The notes below the pieces were generated by a model. The model saw only the letters and a list, made by a program, of their open reading frames with translations, was not told where the DNA came from and ran no database searches. Positions 33,794-43,822 of a stretch of DNA of 64,000 nt are shown here, one piece after another. The translations under genes and the position numbers were made by a program. Every line of letters begins with the position of its first letter. The first letter of the stretch is position 1. Origin of the DNA: Nocardia sp. NBC_01730 (GTDB taxonomy: Bacteria > Actinomycetota > Actinomycetes > Mycobacteriales > Mycobacteriaceae); the NCBI RefSeq assembly GCF_035920445.1, contig NZ_CP109162.1, forward strand, positions 3,038,001-3,102,000. The letters are read 5' to 3'.

Positions 33794-34744
33794 TCGTGTG
33801 CCGCGGTCGGTGAGCCGGTAAACGACGATGCGACCCACGCGGGCCCTTGTCACCATGTCGGCGTCGCGGAGCACGGAGAGGTGGGAGCTGACAGTACCGA
33901 GTGAGACGTCCAAGATTACAGCGAGCTGGCTGCTCGTGGCTGGCCGCACGAGTTCACGGAGGACGCGGGCGCGACCCGCACCGAGCAGCACCGACAGGGG
34001 GTCTTCGGATACAGAGGTCGCTGTGGGGGCCGCCGCTCCGAACGCGGAGTAAATGAGACCGTAACGTGGTGGCGCTTTGCAGACCCACCACCCACCGCTG
34101 GTCGTGCGAGGCACGAACACCAAGCCGTCGTCGCCGATCCATCGGTCCGGCCCTGGCCGGCGATTGAGGACGATCGCATCGTCGCCGAACCATACCGGTC
34201 CATCTTGCATTGTCTCGACCGCATGCCGCAACCCATGGTCAGCGAGTAGGCTGGTGCGGTAGGCGATGTCACGTTCGAGCACCGCGCGCCGACGTCGCCA
34301 GTCAGTCGCAACGAACCGCTTCCACCCGGCCCGCAGCACCTCCGCGACACGCTCTCCGAGTCGATCACTGGACAACCACTGTGTATCTGGCGGCTGCTGG
34401 CATGCAGCGACTGCCTCGACCGCGACCGCCCGAAGGTACTCATCGGAGTGCGCTGCCACCTGGGCCAGCTCGTCGGCCAACCGCGTCCGTACACCGGCTT
34501 GCGGCGGCGTCACAACACCGGGCAACCGGTTCGTCGTTGCCAGCAACGGCAGTAGTCCCGCAGCCACCTCGTCCTGACTCAGCCACTCACGATAGGCCGC
34601 GTAGTGCTGGGTACACCATTGCGCCAGAGCGGGATTGGCAGTCCTACGCTGTAGCACGATCAGACTGCCGATCGTTTCCGCAAGCGGCGAAATGACAAAG
34701 CGACAGCGCGACAGCGCACCCGGACTCAACCGGAGAACAACCAT
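33764..34744 (-). CDS. ArsR-family regulator with N-terminal DUF5937-like domain
   Basis: A 326-residue protein. Residues 1-240 form the sensor-like region (LSPGALSRCRFVISPLAET, WLSSDRLGERVAEVL, GPDRWIGDDGLVFVPR). The last 80 are an ArsR/SmtB winged helix: LLGAGRARVLRELVRPATSSQLAVILDVSLGTVSSHLSVLRDADMV in order, then GRIVVYRLTDRG. No Cys metal sites are evident in the recognition helix region, so a small-molecule or protein signal is more likely than metal. It is flanked by IS debris, with no obvious target gene beside it. Confidence 0.88.
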   Translation of the reverse strand: MVVLRLSPGALSRCRFVISPLAETIGSLIVLQRRTANPALAQWCTQHYAAYREWLSQDEVAAGLLPLLATTNRLPGVVTPPQAGVRTRLADELAQVAAHSDEYLRAVAVEAVAACQQPPDTQWLSSDRLGERVAEVLRAGWKRFVATDWRRRRAVLERDIAYRTSLLADHGLRHAVETMQDGPVWFGDDAIVLNRRPGPDRWIGDDGLVFVPRTTSGGWWVCKAPPRYGLIYSAFGAAAPTATSVSEDPLSVLLGAGRARVLRELVRPATSSQLAVILDVSLGTVSSHLSVLRDADMVTRARVGRIVVYRLTDRGTRLLTVLEPAP

Positions 34745-35455
34745 CGCCCCGCCTCACCAACCATCCACAGTGGTATCAATCTGTCGAGCAGTGAATTCCT
34801 CTGGTCGATCACCCACCCCCACAAAGAACCGGCACGTGAGTCACGGCACCTCAACAGGAGGATCGGTGTACGCCGGTTCGACGGATTGTGTCGGGATCTG
34901 GGTGTCACGACCAACATGCTCGGCCTCCGACTGCAACCTGTCGTCTGCTCAAGGGGTGCTGAGGTGATGTTCAAATGGCTCAACATGCACAGAACCACCT
35001 CAACGCACCCGCACGGCAAGACGCCCAACCCGTTCCAGTCCGCCGATATCGGGCGCGCCGCCGGAGACGATGATGGCGGAGTGGATGACAGTGCGCACGC
35101 TGCTCGCGAGGTCCCTGATCGAGACTTCGGGCCCATGGAGTAGAACGCGGTGTGCGACACGGGTGACACACGCGGGTGGGTGGGGTAGCGACCGCTGGAT
35201 CCCCTCCATCACAAAGTATTTGGTGTGGGTACACACACCGGATCGCCCGATCCTTACTTTCCCACAATGGCGGCTGGGATCGCACCGGCAGCAGGCGCTC
35301 ACACGAGCCATCTGCTCTTGGGGACCGTAGTACTGGAAAGCTCGCCGATGTAGTCCGAGATGATCTGCCACAAACGGACCCTCTCACTCCCCCGACAAGA
35401 GCAGAATAAAGAGATACCTATGTGTACCTACATCGATACCTACAATTTGCTTCAA
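34745..35455. other. intergenic stretch without a supported gene
   Basis: About 700 bases between the regulator and an integrase relic. Minus-strand frames such as the one containing VLLHGPEVSIRDLASSVRTV have some protein-like character but no ribosome site or family. Near 35418-35450 the sequence GATACCTA...GTACCTAC...GATACCTAC repeats a short motif, possibly recombinase half-sites. Confidence 0.4.
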
Positions 35456-35469
35456 GCCCGGGGCTGTCT

Positions 35470-35925
35470 GATCTTCGGCTCTGGCTCACTTCCGGTTTGC
35501 GACGCTGAGTGACAATGAGATCGCTGCGGTCGAAGCCATTGGTCCGCAGGCGCTGCGCCGCAACCGGGCCGTGGGCGTCCCGCGCCGAACCGCGGTGCAC
35601 TGGCCGGGAGCTGACCCGGCTGATCGAACCGCTGGTTGCGATGGTGGCCGGGTTGCGGCACGGCGGCGACGTCCGGTTCCGGCAGGCCGCGGCGATCGTA
35701 TTGCAGCATTGCGCCGACACCCGCCGCGGCTGGTGGGCTGGACTTGGTGGGAGTGGGCCGGGATCTGCGGCTCCAGCGCCCAAGAGCTCGCCGCCGCGCA
35801 GCCCTTGCCGATCGACACGACGGTGCGACCGTTCGTCGTGGCCCTGGCCTACCAGCTCGGCCGATTCAGGCTCGAGGGACTGACCATCGCGGCGTTCCAG
35901 ACGCTGCGCGCTCTGGCCGGTACTC
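35470..35925 (+). pseudogene. site-specific integrase N-terminal remnant, frameshifted
   Basis: Pieces in three frames follow the order of a plasmid integrase N-terminus: LSDNEIAAVEAIGPQALRRN, then LTRLIEPLVAMVAGLRHGGD and RQAAAIVLQHCADTRR, then VGWTWWEWAGICGSSAQELA and PLPIDTTVRPFVVALAYQLG. The C-terminal catalytic domain is missing because an IS256-type element abuts at about 35925. The family assignment is by eye. Confidence 0.5.
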
Positions 35926-36676
35926 GATCATCCTCACAGTCGCAGCAGACGATCATCACATCAGCGACCCCGCGATTCCGCAGTTCGCCGAGGACACCGG
36001 CCCAATGCTTGGCGCCTTCGCCGCCGGTGCCGACCCACAGGCCCAGGACCTCCCGCTCACCAGCCAGGGTGACACCGACCGCCACGTAGATCGGCCGATT
36101 CACCACCCGGCCATCCCGGATCTTCACGAAAATAGCATCGATCAGCACGACCGGATACACACGCTCCAACGGACGCGACTGCCATTCATTCATCTCCTCG
36201 ACCACCTTATCGGTGATCTTCGAAATCAACTCACGCGAGACCTCCACATCATAGATTTCCGACAGATGTTTCTGAATTTCCCCGGTCGTCAACCCTTTCG
36301 CATAGAGCGAGATGATCGACTCGTCGAAACCCTCCACCCGCCGGGAATGCTTCGGAACCATCTTCGGCTCGAATTCAGAATTCCGATCCCGCGGCACATC
36401 GATACGCACGGACCCGACATCGGTATGCACCGTCTTCTGCGATCGCCCGTTGCGGTGATTCCCGTCCCCACGGACCGGTTGATCACCCTTGGAATATCCG
36501 AGGTGCTCATCCATTTCAGCGTTCAACGCAGTCTCCAGAACGGTTTTCGTGATCTGGGACAGCAAACCACCCGGACCAGCCAGCGACACCCCCTCTTGCC
36601 GAGCCTTGTCCACCAACTCCTGAGCGATCCGGACATCCAGACCGTCCGCCGCCGACCGCTCCCCGGCCGCCGGCAT
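35926..36676 (-). pseudogene. IS256-family transposase, C-terminally truncated
   Basis: About 250 residues from MPAAGERSAADGLD (start with AGGAG close upstream). The text is classic IS256: ETALNAEMDEHLGYSKGD, GNHRNGRSQKTV, FDESIISLYAKGLTTGEIQ, and the first catalytic Asp in YPVVLIDAIFVKIRDG, followed by GVTLAGEREVLGLWVG and EGAKHWAGVLGELRNRG. It ends at VADVMIVCCD, about 150 residues short of family length, where integrase sequence begins. Confidence 0.9.
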
Positions 36677-36912
36677 CGACTCCTCCGACACGATGATCCC
36701 TTCCGCTGAGACAGGCCGCCTCAGCATCTCCGATCACCCTCCCGCCCACAAGATCTCAGATAGTCCCCGCAGCCCTGACGGAGGGTCGAGAACTGGCGCG
36801 GTAACCTGGACGGTGGTAGGCGGCGGAGCCACTGTGACCAGGTAGTTTCCTACCTAGTCGTTCTTCTCCGCTGCCGTGACCAACCCGGTTCCGTTTCCAG
36901 TTCCCGCCCGTC

Positions 36913-36946
36913 AATCCGTGCATGCGGTTCTCCCGCACACGGCTTA
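36913..36946 (-). ncRNA. group II intron domain V-like hairpin (remnant)
   Basis: On the minus strand the 34 bases begin AAGCCGTGTGCGG, loop GAGA, then ACCGCATGCACGG. The AGC triad, two-part stem and GNRA-type loop are the layout of group II intron domain V. No intron-encoded reverse transcriptase is present, so this would be a 3' fragment. It could also be chance; a covariance-model search would decide. Confidence 0.4.
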
Positions 36947-36997
36947 CCGACGCCGTTCACCGCCGGCATTCGGCACCACCCGCCAGGCCCGAAAAGG

Positions 36998-38043
36998 CCT
37001 GGGCGCGACCACGATTCCATCCAGGCGACTCAGCCCAAGCTTGTTGCCGGACGCATAGGCAATCACCCAGCGCCCGAACGCCCGGGGGATGGGAGCGAAT
37101 CGTATTGGATTTTCACGCCGATTGGTGAGGTTGATCGTTCGTCGCTGGCGTTACTCGCCCGGTATGGGACGTCGACGCAGCAGACCTATGCCTACAGCCT
37201 GGTCGATCATCTGAATTGGCTGCACGTAAACAATCGCAGCCCTGCGTCGGTGACTTTGGCTGATCTGCACCGCTACATGAACGGGCTTACTGGCCAGGTG
37301 GACGGCGTCTACGGCGCGGTCTGGCGTGATCCGCAGAAGGGCCAACTTGGAGCGGCGGCGAGCAATGTCGCCACGGTGGTGAAAGCCTACTATTTGTCGC
37401 TGCAGACGTCGGTGTGTCTTCGCCCCGAATTGATCGAGGGACTCACCTGCGGCCGCAGCTTTGGCCCCCGCGGTCGTGCCAAGCGGATGCACGAGTCGAA
37501 TCCGCCTGCCCCAAAGAAGAATTCGCCGCGTCCACGGTTCGTCTCGGACGAAATTGTGCAAGCGTTGTTCGAGCCGGGGGTGTTGACCACTGCTCGTGAC
37601 GTCATGATCGTCACATGGTTGCACGACGGCGGGCTGCGCGTGGGTGGTCTGTGCGGTCTGCGTTTCTGCGATCTGCATCTGACGCGCCATCACGCTTGTG
37701 GCCAGCGCGCCGATCCTCACGTGCACATCGTCGGACGCAATGACAATCCCAACCGGGCGCGGGCGAAAGCCTATGCCTCGGCCCGCACGAGCAGGGAGGG
37801 CTACACGCTCGATGGTGTTATCCGTGCGGTCAGCGACGACATGGTCAGCACCCTCTACACTTACCTGCTTGACGAATTCCATCCGATCCAGGCCCTGGTC
37901 GACCATGAGCAAGTGATCGTTCACCTCGGAGGGCGCACTCCGGGTGCGGCATTGGGCACGGGCGCGGTCCGTAAGATACTGGCACGGTCCCGCCGCCGCG
38001 CGGAGCTTTCAGTGCGTTTGACGCCACATGCATTGCGCCACAA
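36998..38043 (+). pseudogene. tyrosine-type integrase, truncated by IS3 copy 2
   Basis: One open frame (beginning before 37088) reads YWIFTPIGEVDRSSLALLAR, TQQTYAYSLVDHLNWLHV (SAM-like core-binding domain), ARDVMIVTWLHDGGLRVGGL (Arg region) and LTPHALRH, where the IS breaks it before the second Arg and the Tyr. The segment resembles plasmid-borne integrases with long N-termini. The start codon is not certain. Without the nucleophile it cannot be active. Confidence 0.8.
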
Positions 38044-38073
38044 TGAGGTTCACCCCAAATAGTGGACAGGGGT

Positions 38074-38913
38074 TCAAGCAGCTTTTGCTGCGTCTGTCAG
38101 GAATTGCTCGTAGCGTAGGGGGCTGAGCATCCCGAGGGCGGAGTGCCGTCGATCATGGTTGTACTTGTTGATCCAATTGTCAACCGCAGCAACGAGTTCG
38201 GTCTTGGTGGCGTAGACGTGGCGGTAGTACGACTCGTGTTTGTAGGTCGACCAGAGCGATTCGGCGGGACTGTTGTCCCAACATATTCCGGTATCGCCCA
38301 TCGACCGTTTCAGCTGGTGGCGGTGGCAGGCGTTGACTGTCATCGCCGCGGTGAACTCGCCCCCACGATCGGAATGCAGCACGGTCCCTTCCACCGGATG
38401 CCCACGCACTGCTACGGCCTGGTCGATGGCTCGGCACACCACGTCGGCGCCGATGTGATCGGCCACGACGTGGGCGAGCACGCGGCGGGTATGTCCGTCA
38501 CGGATGGCGCACAAGTACATGTCGCCCTGTCCGCAGGTCAGATATGTGAAATCGGTCGTCCAGACCGCGTCGGGGCGGCCTTGATCGAAGTTGCGGCGTA
38601 CCAGGTCCGGCGGGAACGACGCGGCAGGATCGGTGATCGTGGTGCGGGCCTTGAACGTGCGTGGGCTGATGCCCTCGATCCCGATCCGGGCCATGATCGC
38701 CGCGACGGTCTTGGCACTGACCACCTCGCCACGTGCGCGTAGCTCGGCAGTGATCCGCGGAGAGCCGTAGGTACCGTCGGACTCGGCGTGGACGTCGAGG
38801 ATCTTCACCGTCAGATCGGCACGACGCCGCTGACGTGGCGTCGAAACCGTTGCCGTGCAACGTTTCACATACGCGTAGTAACCCGACGCCGACACTCCCA
38901 GCAGGCGCGCCAT
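38074..38913 (-). CDS. IS3-family transposase OrfB (copy 2)
   Basis: Same 279-residue DDE transposase as in copy 1, with all three catalytic positions (WTTDFTYL, HSDRGGEF, SPAESLW). Confidence 0.92.
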   Translation of the reverse strand: MARLLGVSASGYYAYVKRCTATVSTPRQRRRADLTVKILDVHAESDGTYGSPRITAELRARGEVVSAKTVAAIMARIGIEGISPRTFKARTTITDPAASFPPDLVRRNFDQGRPDAVWTTDFTYLTCGQGDMYLCAIRDGHTRRVLAHVVADHIGADVVCRAIDQAVAVRGHPVEGTVLHSDRGGEFTAAMTVNACHRHQLKRSMGDTGICWDNSPAESLWSTYKHESYYRHVYATKTELVAAVDNWINKYNHDRRHSALGMLSPLRYEQFLTDAAKAA

Positions 38914-38995
38914 ACGACGGATCGAGAATCGTTGCCCCTCGGGGCGCTGGTGCCCGCGGTCTCGGCGATGTCATCGGGGCCGGCGTACTTCACCA

Positions 38996-39319
38996 TCAGA
39001 TCGAACCGGGCCGGTTGGTCTGCATCGCGGCGAAGTACGCCGAAGCTTTTGCCAAGAACGCATTGTCCTTCTCCAGCTCGCCGACTTGCCTGCGTAAACG
39101 CAGCAACTCGGCTCGCTCGGCCGCGTCCAGAGGTTTCTCACCGCCGACCTCGGCCGCGGCGATCCGGCGCCGCTCGTCTTTGACCCAGGTACTGAGCACG
39201 GTCTCGTGAATACCGAGTTCACGAGCGACCACGGCGATCGAGCGACCGGAATCGATCACCCGATGAGCAGCCTCGACCTTGTACTCGGCCGTGAACGACC
39301 GACGCTTGCGAGGAGGCAT
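38996..39319 (-). CDS. IS3-family transposase OrfA (copy 2)
   Basis: Same 107-residue HTH protein as in copy 1 (MPPRKRRSFTAEYK...), including the ribosome site. Confidence 0.92.
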   Translation of the reverse strand: MPPRKRRSFTAEYKVEAAHRVIDSGRSIAVVARELGIHETVLSTWVKDERRRIAAAEVGGEKPLDAAERAELLRLRRQVGELEKDNAFLAKASAYFAAMQTNRPGSI

Positions 39320-39403
39320 AACGGACATCCTTACCAGCAGAACCATCGATCCTGCTAACTCGGTGTCCACTTCCAGGGGTGAACCTCATACTGAGGTTCA
39401 CCC

Positions 39404-41166
39404 AAGGTCGGGTAGTTAGTGTTTTCGCTTGTCATGCAAGGGTTTCGGGTGACCAGGCGGTGGCGCTGTAGAGGCCTGGGCCGAGTTTGTGGATGAGGCC
39501 GTCGTCGGCCCACCGGGTCAACTGTCTGTACATGGTGTTGAGGGTGATGTCGCCGAAGTGGGCGGCGATGTCACGGGCTCGCCACAAGCGGGTGGGGTGG
39601 GTGTCGAGCAGGGTCAGGATTCGGTGGCGTCGGCGCTGGTCGGGGGCGGTGCGGCTGTCGTGGCGGGAGTGGTTGGGAGCGGGAGTTGTTCGGTGTCGGG
39701 CACTACGATGGCGAGGTCGAGATTGGTGACGGTGCGGCTGGTGTCGGGGCGTCCGTCGTCGAGGCGCTCGTTGTAGCGCGACATCGGTGATTTGACCTTG
39801 CGGGTGCTGACCCGTTGCCGGCGTGGTGGTAGCAGGTGCCCCAAGATCCGGACGCCGATCCGCCCGAGAAGGCCGCTTCCGGTCCCGGTGGGGACGACCC
39901 CGTCCGCGGTGATGACCTGGTCACGGGCGGTGTGGAAAGCGATGGCGAAGCTGCAACGGTCCGGGTCGGTACCTGGACGGGATTCGGCGGCGTCGACCAT
40001 CACGATGCGCAGCGCTTGGTACAGGCCCAGCAGGGCCCACATTTCCTGTTCGACACCGACGGGGTCGCCCGAACGCAGAACTCGTCCGGCCATGATCGTG
40101 TGGCGCAGCGCGTAGTAGGCGGATTCATGTTCCCACCGCTGATGGTAGAGGGCCACTAGCGTCGCTCCCGGGTAGCGGCGGGCGTCGGTCAGGGTCGTGA
40201 CGAGGCGGTAGCCGGCGGTGAACACGATGCCGTCGATGCAGGTCACGGTGATCTGGGCGTCGATGATCCGCACCGGGATCCCGGCGATGACCGCCAGACG
40301 AGCCATCGCCCAGGCGGGTCAGGACCGGGATGCGCCGGTTGCTGCGCGACCGACCCAATACTTGGGCACCGGTCGCGCAGACTTCGACAAGGAAGTCGTT
40401 GCTGTCGAAGCCCCTGTCCCACAACACCAGCATGTCCGGGCGCAGTAGATGCAGCAGCTTGCAGGCGTAGCCGGTCTCGCCCAGCTCGGTGGGTCCGAAC
40501 ACTGCCCCGATCACCGCGCGGGTTCCGGTCTCCACCAGCGTCATCAATTCCAGCATCGGGTAGGCGTAATGGGCGGTGGCACGCAGCCAGGCCCGGTTCT
40601 CCAGCGGTGGCGGGCACTTTCTGGGAGGTGCAGCCATCGAAGGACACCATCCGATACCGCCCGAACCGAACCCCCGGAGTCGACGGCTGCGCCAACGGCC
40701 CGGCCAGCACATCGAACAACATCCGCATCGGCGCGACCCCCACCCGACGGCGCAAGTCCCGCAACGCTTTCGCGGTCGGGGCGGGCACTGGTATCCCGGT
40801 CAGCGAGGCCGTGAGTTTGCCCCAGACCGTCCGATAACCCACCTCGGGGAACAAGCACATCGCCAGGAGGAAATAGACCCCGACCCGAGACGGGAGATCA
40901 CGCAACCGGCGCTGCACCGACCGGGTTTCCTCGAGGACCGCGTCGACAAGCTCGAAGGGCACCACCACGGTCAACTCGCCCAGATGACCGGCAGCGAACC
41001 GGCCCGCGGCCACGGTCACCGACCGGGTGATCGCCGCCAACGCGGGAGGCAGGGGAGAATGAAACGGCAACGGAGCTCCTCGGCAACAGGCTGTCTTGGT
41101 CGACTACCTGAACCAACGAGCTCCGTTGCCCTATGCCCGAAATCCTCAAACCGCTTGCGCCACCAG
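39404..41166 (-). mobile_element. IS4-family element, decayed, right end truncated
   Basis: The left end contains GTAGTTAGTGTTTTCGCTTG (39410-39429), which matches the outer end of the related fragment at 60416 (GTAGTTAGTGTTTTCGCTGG). The right side ends at CGCTTGCGCCACCAGCG (about 41166), short of that terminal sequence, where an IS5 relic begins. Confidence 0.75.
39614..41070 (-). pseudogene. IS4-family transposase with two frameshifts
   Basis: Three frames in order give one transposase. First, MPFHSPLPPALAAITRSVTV to RMVSFDGCTSQKVPATAG (first Asp), about 41070-40600. Then RAWLRATAHYAYPMLELMTL with LVLWDRGFDSNDFLVEV (second Asp), to about 40305. Then LAVIAGIPVRIIDAQITV with YHQRWEHESAYYALRHTIM, the Y-x2-R-x3-E signature with the final Glu, to 39614. 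The frame changes fall near 40610 and 40310. A same-family N-terminal part without these changes is at 60536. Confidence 0.85.
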
Positions 41167-41404
41167 CGGGAAGATCGCGGTCAAGGGCCTGAAGGCGCCG
41201 GTGCAGGCGAGCGGACGCTGGCACGTGGAGCAAACGAACCCCTCGCACAACGCCTTCAACAAGCTGCAGCGTTGCTACGAACTCCGCAAACGTGTCATCA
41301 ACGCCTTCTTCGATCTCGCCGATGCCGTCATCACCGTCCGCGCCCTCATCCGCCGCGCCTGGACCACCCACCGCTGGGACACTCGGCCAGCACACCGCCG
41401 GTGA
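41167..41404 (+). pseudogene. IS5-family transposase C-terminal remnant
   Basis: The frame reads GKIAVKGLKAPVQASGRWHV and HNAFNKLQRCYELRKRVINA, and ends AVITVRALIRRAWTTHRWDT. The RWxVExTxxxHNxFxxLxRxYE block is the end of IS5-type transposases. The N-terminus is missing at the junction with the IS4 element. Confidence 0.75.
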
Positions 41405-41737
41405 CACCACCTACCTGCGCGACCTCTTAGCTGTCGAAAACGTTGCCCCAGTGAACATCCGCCGGTACTGCTCGTTGGCGGGTGAGGTCGTGTGGGCTGT
41501 CGGCTTGGCCGATAATCATGTGACGCTTCTCTCCGCGGTCCTCCTCTTCCATCACCAAGAGTTGCGATGCATCACCGGCTCGACGCTCAACTGCTCTGCC
41601 GATCGTGCACCAGAAGCGGGGCGGTCCCACCTCCCCTCATTGGAGGTGGGACCACCGGATCCGCTGCACCCCGCTGCGAACAGCGTCGCGCCGAAACGGT
41701 GCAGGCCATGTGTCAGTCGTCGTCTGCGGAAACCTAA
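41405..41737. other. intergenic stretch containing a strong hairpin
   Basis: No supported gene. It contains the perfect hairpin listed at 41623-41653. The next IS5 element starts at 41738. Confidence 0.5.
41623..41653. repeat. perfect 12-bp hairpin, related to one at 57366-57400
   Basis: GGTCCCACCTCC, 7-base loop, GGAGGTGGGACC. It is followed by ACCGGATCCGCTGCAC. A variant with the same loop core (TCAT), the same GGTGGGAC arm and the same trailing ATCCGCTGCAC sits upstream of the ketosynthase gene. Confidence 0.85.
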
Positions 41738-42603
41738 GAGCGTGTCTTACGTGGATGTAATTCGTTGTGCTGCATAGTGTGATGCGTGGTTGATGGGCTT
41801 GCTCTGCGGTTGGTGCCGGATGCGTTGTGGGACATCGTGGAGCCGTTGATACCGTGGTTCGAGCCGAGGCCGCAGGGTGGCGGGACCGCGCCGGTCGACG
41901 AGCGTGCGGTGTTCACCGCGATCGTGTTCGTGTTGACCAGTGGCTGCGCGTGGCGGCATCTGCCGCCGTCGTTCAGGGTGAGTGTTCCCACCGTCCATCG
42001 CCGCTTCATGATGTGGGCCGACGCCGGGGTGTTCGACCGGCTCCATCGTGAGGTGCTCGACCGGCTCGGTGCGGTCGGTGAGCTGGACTGGAGTTCGGCG
42101 ATCCTGGACGCGGCAAGCGTGCGGGCGAAAAGGGGGGCTCGCTGACCGGGCCCAGCCCGGTCGACCGCGGCAAGAACGGGTCGAAGATCCACGTGATCTC
42201 CGATGCGAACGGAATCCCTTTGACTACAGGCATTTCCGCAGCCAACACCCACGACTCGGTGATGCTGCAACCGATGGTAGAGCAGATCCCCGCAGTACGA
42301 TCCCGCCGAGGCCCACGCCGCCGCAAACCCGGCAAACTGCGCGCGGACAAGGGATAGGACTACAACGTCCACCGCCGATGGCTACGCGAGCGCCGCATCA
42401 TCCCCCGCATCGCCCGCCGCGGCATCGAAGACCCGAAACGGCTCGGCCGTCACCGTTGGAAAATCGAACGGACGATCGCGTGGCTGACCGGCTACCGACG
42501 CCTCACCCTCCGCTACGAACGCCACGGCCACCTGTTCGCCACCTTCCTCCAACTCGCCGCCGCCATCACCTGCTACAAGAAACTCTCCACGTAAGACACG
42601 CTC
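41738..42603 (+). mobile_element. IS5-family insertion sequence, complete ends
   Basis: 866 bp with perfect 18-bp inverted repeats GAGCGTGTCTTACGTGGA (41738-41755) and its complement at 42586-42603. The flanks CTAA and TAGT do not show a clear longer duplication. The transposase gene has a frameshift and a stop. Confidence 0.92.
41786..42594 (+). pseudogene. IS5-family transposase, -1 frameshift and internal stop
   Basis: The first frame (GTG start) reads LVPDALWDIVEPLIPWFEPR, AVFTAIVFVLTSGCAWRHLP and LDAASVRAKRG. At an A4G6 run (42128-42137) a -1 shift continues GSLTGPSPVDRGKNGSKIHV, ISAANTHDSVMLQPM and RKPGKLRADKG, where the expected Tyr codon is TAG (42355-42357), then DYNVHRRWLRERRIIPRIAR and WKIERTIAWLTGYRRL to the stop at 42592-42594. 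The frameshift may be programmed, as in many IS5 relatives; the amber codon makes this copy defective. Confidence 0.88.
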
Positions 42604-43822
42604 TAGTGCTGCGTTCCTCAAAGATCATGTATCTTGTTGCTGGTCTTGGTGGTTCGGGTGTAGTCGAGGTGGGTTCTGCCGAAGGTGTTGATTGCGCGTC
42701 CGGCGCGGGATGTGTTGGAGGAGCGAAAGATTCGTAAGATTGCAGCGGCTCGGCATGCGCCTGGAGATTGGATCCGGCGGGCGCGGATGATCACAGCCAG
42801 TTGGGATGGGAAGTCCACCGTGCAGATCGCCGGTGAGCTCGGCTGTCATCCACAGACGGTGCGAGAACGGTTGCATCGGTTCAACACTCATGGCCTGGAC
42901 GGGCTTGGCGATCGTCGAGGAGCAGGACGTAGACCTCGGTTGACCGAAGCAGAGCGCAGCCGCATCGTGGCCTTGGTCGCCACGACACCGCCGGGGCGTT
43001 TGACACGGCATCGCGATGGCGAACTGCGCGCCGAGAAGGACGCGGCCGGGTCGTGCTGGACACTGGACGCGTTGACCGAAGCGCTGCGCGGCGAAGGCAT
43101 CGTCGTCGGTCGCAGTCAGGTCCGCAGAATCCTTGTGGCAGAGGGGGTTCGCTGGCGTCGGCCGCGGTCGTGGACGGCGAGCAAGGACCCGTACTTCGTC
43201 CCAAAAGGACCCACATCGTCGGTCTCTACACGCAGCCACCCGAAGGTGCCACGGTAGTCTGCGCCGACGAACTGGGCCCGGTCTCGCCCCGCACCTTCGC
43301 ACCCGCACCGGGGTGGGCGGTCGACGGGCACCGGATCAAGGCGCCCCTGGAATACTCGCGAGGCCCCGACAGAGTCTGGGTATACGGATCGATCCGCATC
43401 CGCGATGGCCATGCCGTCACGCTCACCGCCTCCTCCCGCAACAGCGTCAACTACCAGCGTTTCCTCGAACTGGTCGAACAGGCCAACCCGGTCGGCGATA
43501 TCTACGTGATCACCGACAACCTGTCCAGCCACAACAGCAAATCCACCCGCGAATGGCTCGAGGACCATCCACGGATCAAACACGCGTTCATCCCCGTCGG
43601 AGCGTGCTGGCTCAACCTGCAAGAGCCGTGGTGGCGGATCTTCCGCCGCGAAGCCCTCGCCGGCCAGACCTTCGCCGACCACACAGAAATCGACCGAGCC
43701 ACCCGCCAGGCCACAGCCGCCCTCAACGCTCGCGCACGACCATGGGTCTGGGGCAGACCCCCGCCGAAACCCCGGGCTCTACGCCGCCGGTTTGTTTACC
43801 ACCTTTGAGGAACGCAGCACTA
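42604..43822 (+). mobile_element. IS630-family insertion sequence, complete
   Basis: 1219 bp including TA dinucleotides at both ends. Inverted repeats TAGTGCTGCGTTCCTCAAAG (42604-42623) and its complement at 43803-43822. TA target sites are characteristic of IS630/Tc1-mariner. It is inserted directly next to the right end of the IS5 element. Confidence 0.93.
42685..43808 (+). CDS. IS630-family transposase, two frames joined by probable programmed -1 frameshift
   Basis: The first frame (GTG 42685 to 43257) encodes the HTH part: RKIAAARHAPGDWIRRARMI, VQIAGELGCHPQTVRERLHR and VRWRRPRSWTASKDPYFVPK. At 43200-43206 the heptamer C CCA AAA fits the X-XXY-YYZ slippery pattern in the zero frame. The -1 frame continues KRTHIVGLYTQPPEGATVVC, ADELGP (Asp/Glu of DDE), YVITDNLSSHNSKSTREWL and IPVGACWLNLQEPWWRIFRR (final Glu) to 43808. 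The fusion is about 374 residues, normal for the family. No lesion is seen, so the element may be active. Confidence 0.9.

Larger units (their letters stand above)
38044..39388 (-). mobile_element. IS3-family insertion sequence, copy 2
   Basis: 1345 bp, inverted relative to copy 1 and seemingly identical in sequence. The flanks do not form a 3-bp duplication (CAA left, TAC right). On the right it is followed by TAC and then another TGAGGTTCACCC end fragment at 39392-39403, so two element ends face each other across 3 bp. Confidence 0.95.

Noticed and set aside
38143..38742. 199-codon open frame antisense to the IS3 orfB, present in all three copies
   Set aside because: It is the exact complement of the catalytic domain of a DDE transposase in high-GC DNA; no ribosome site or family features.
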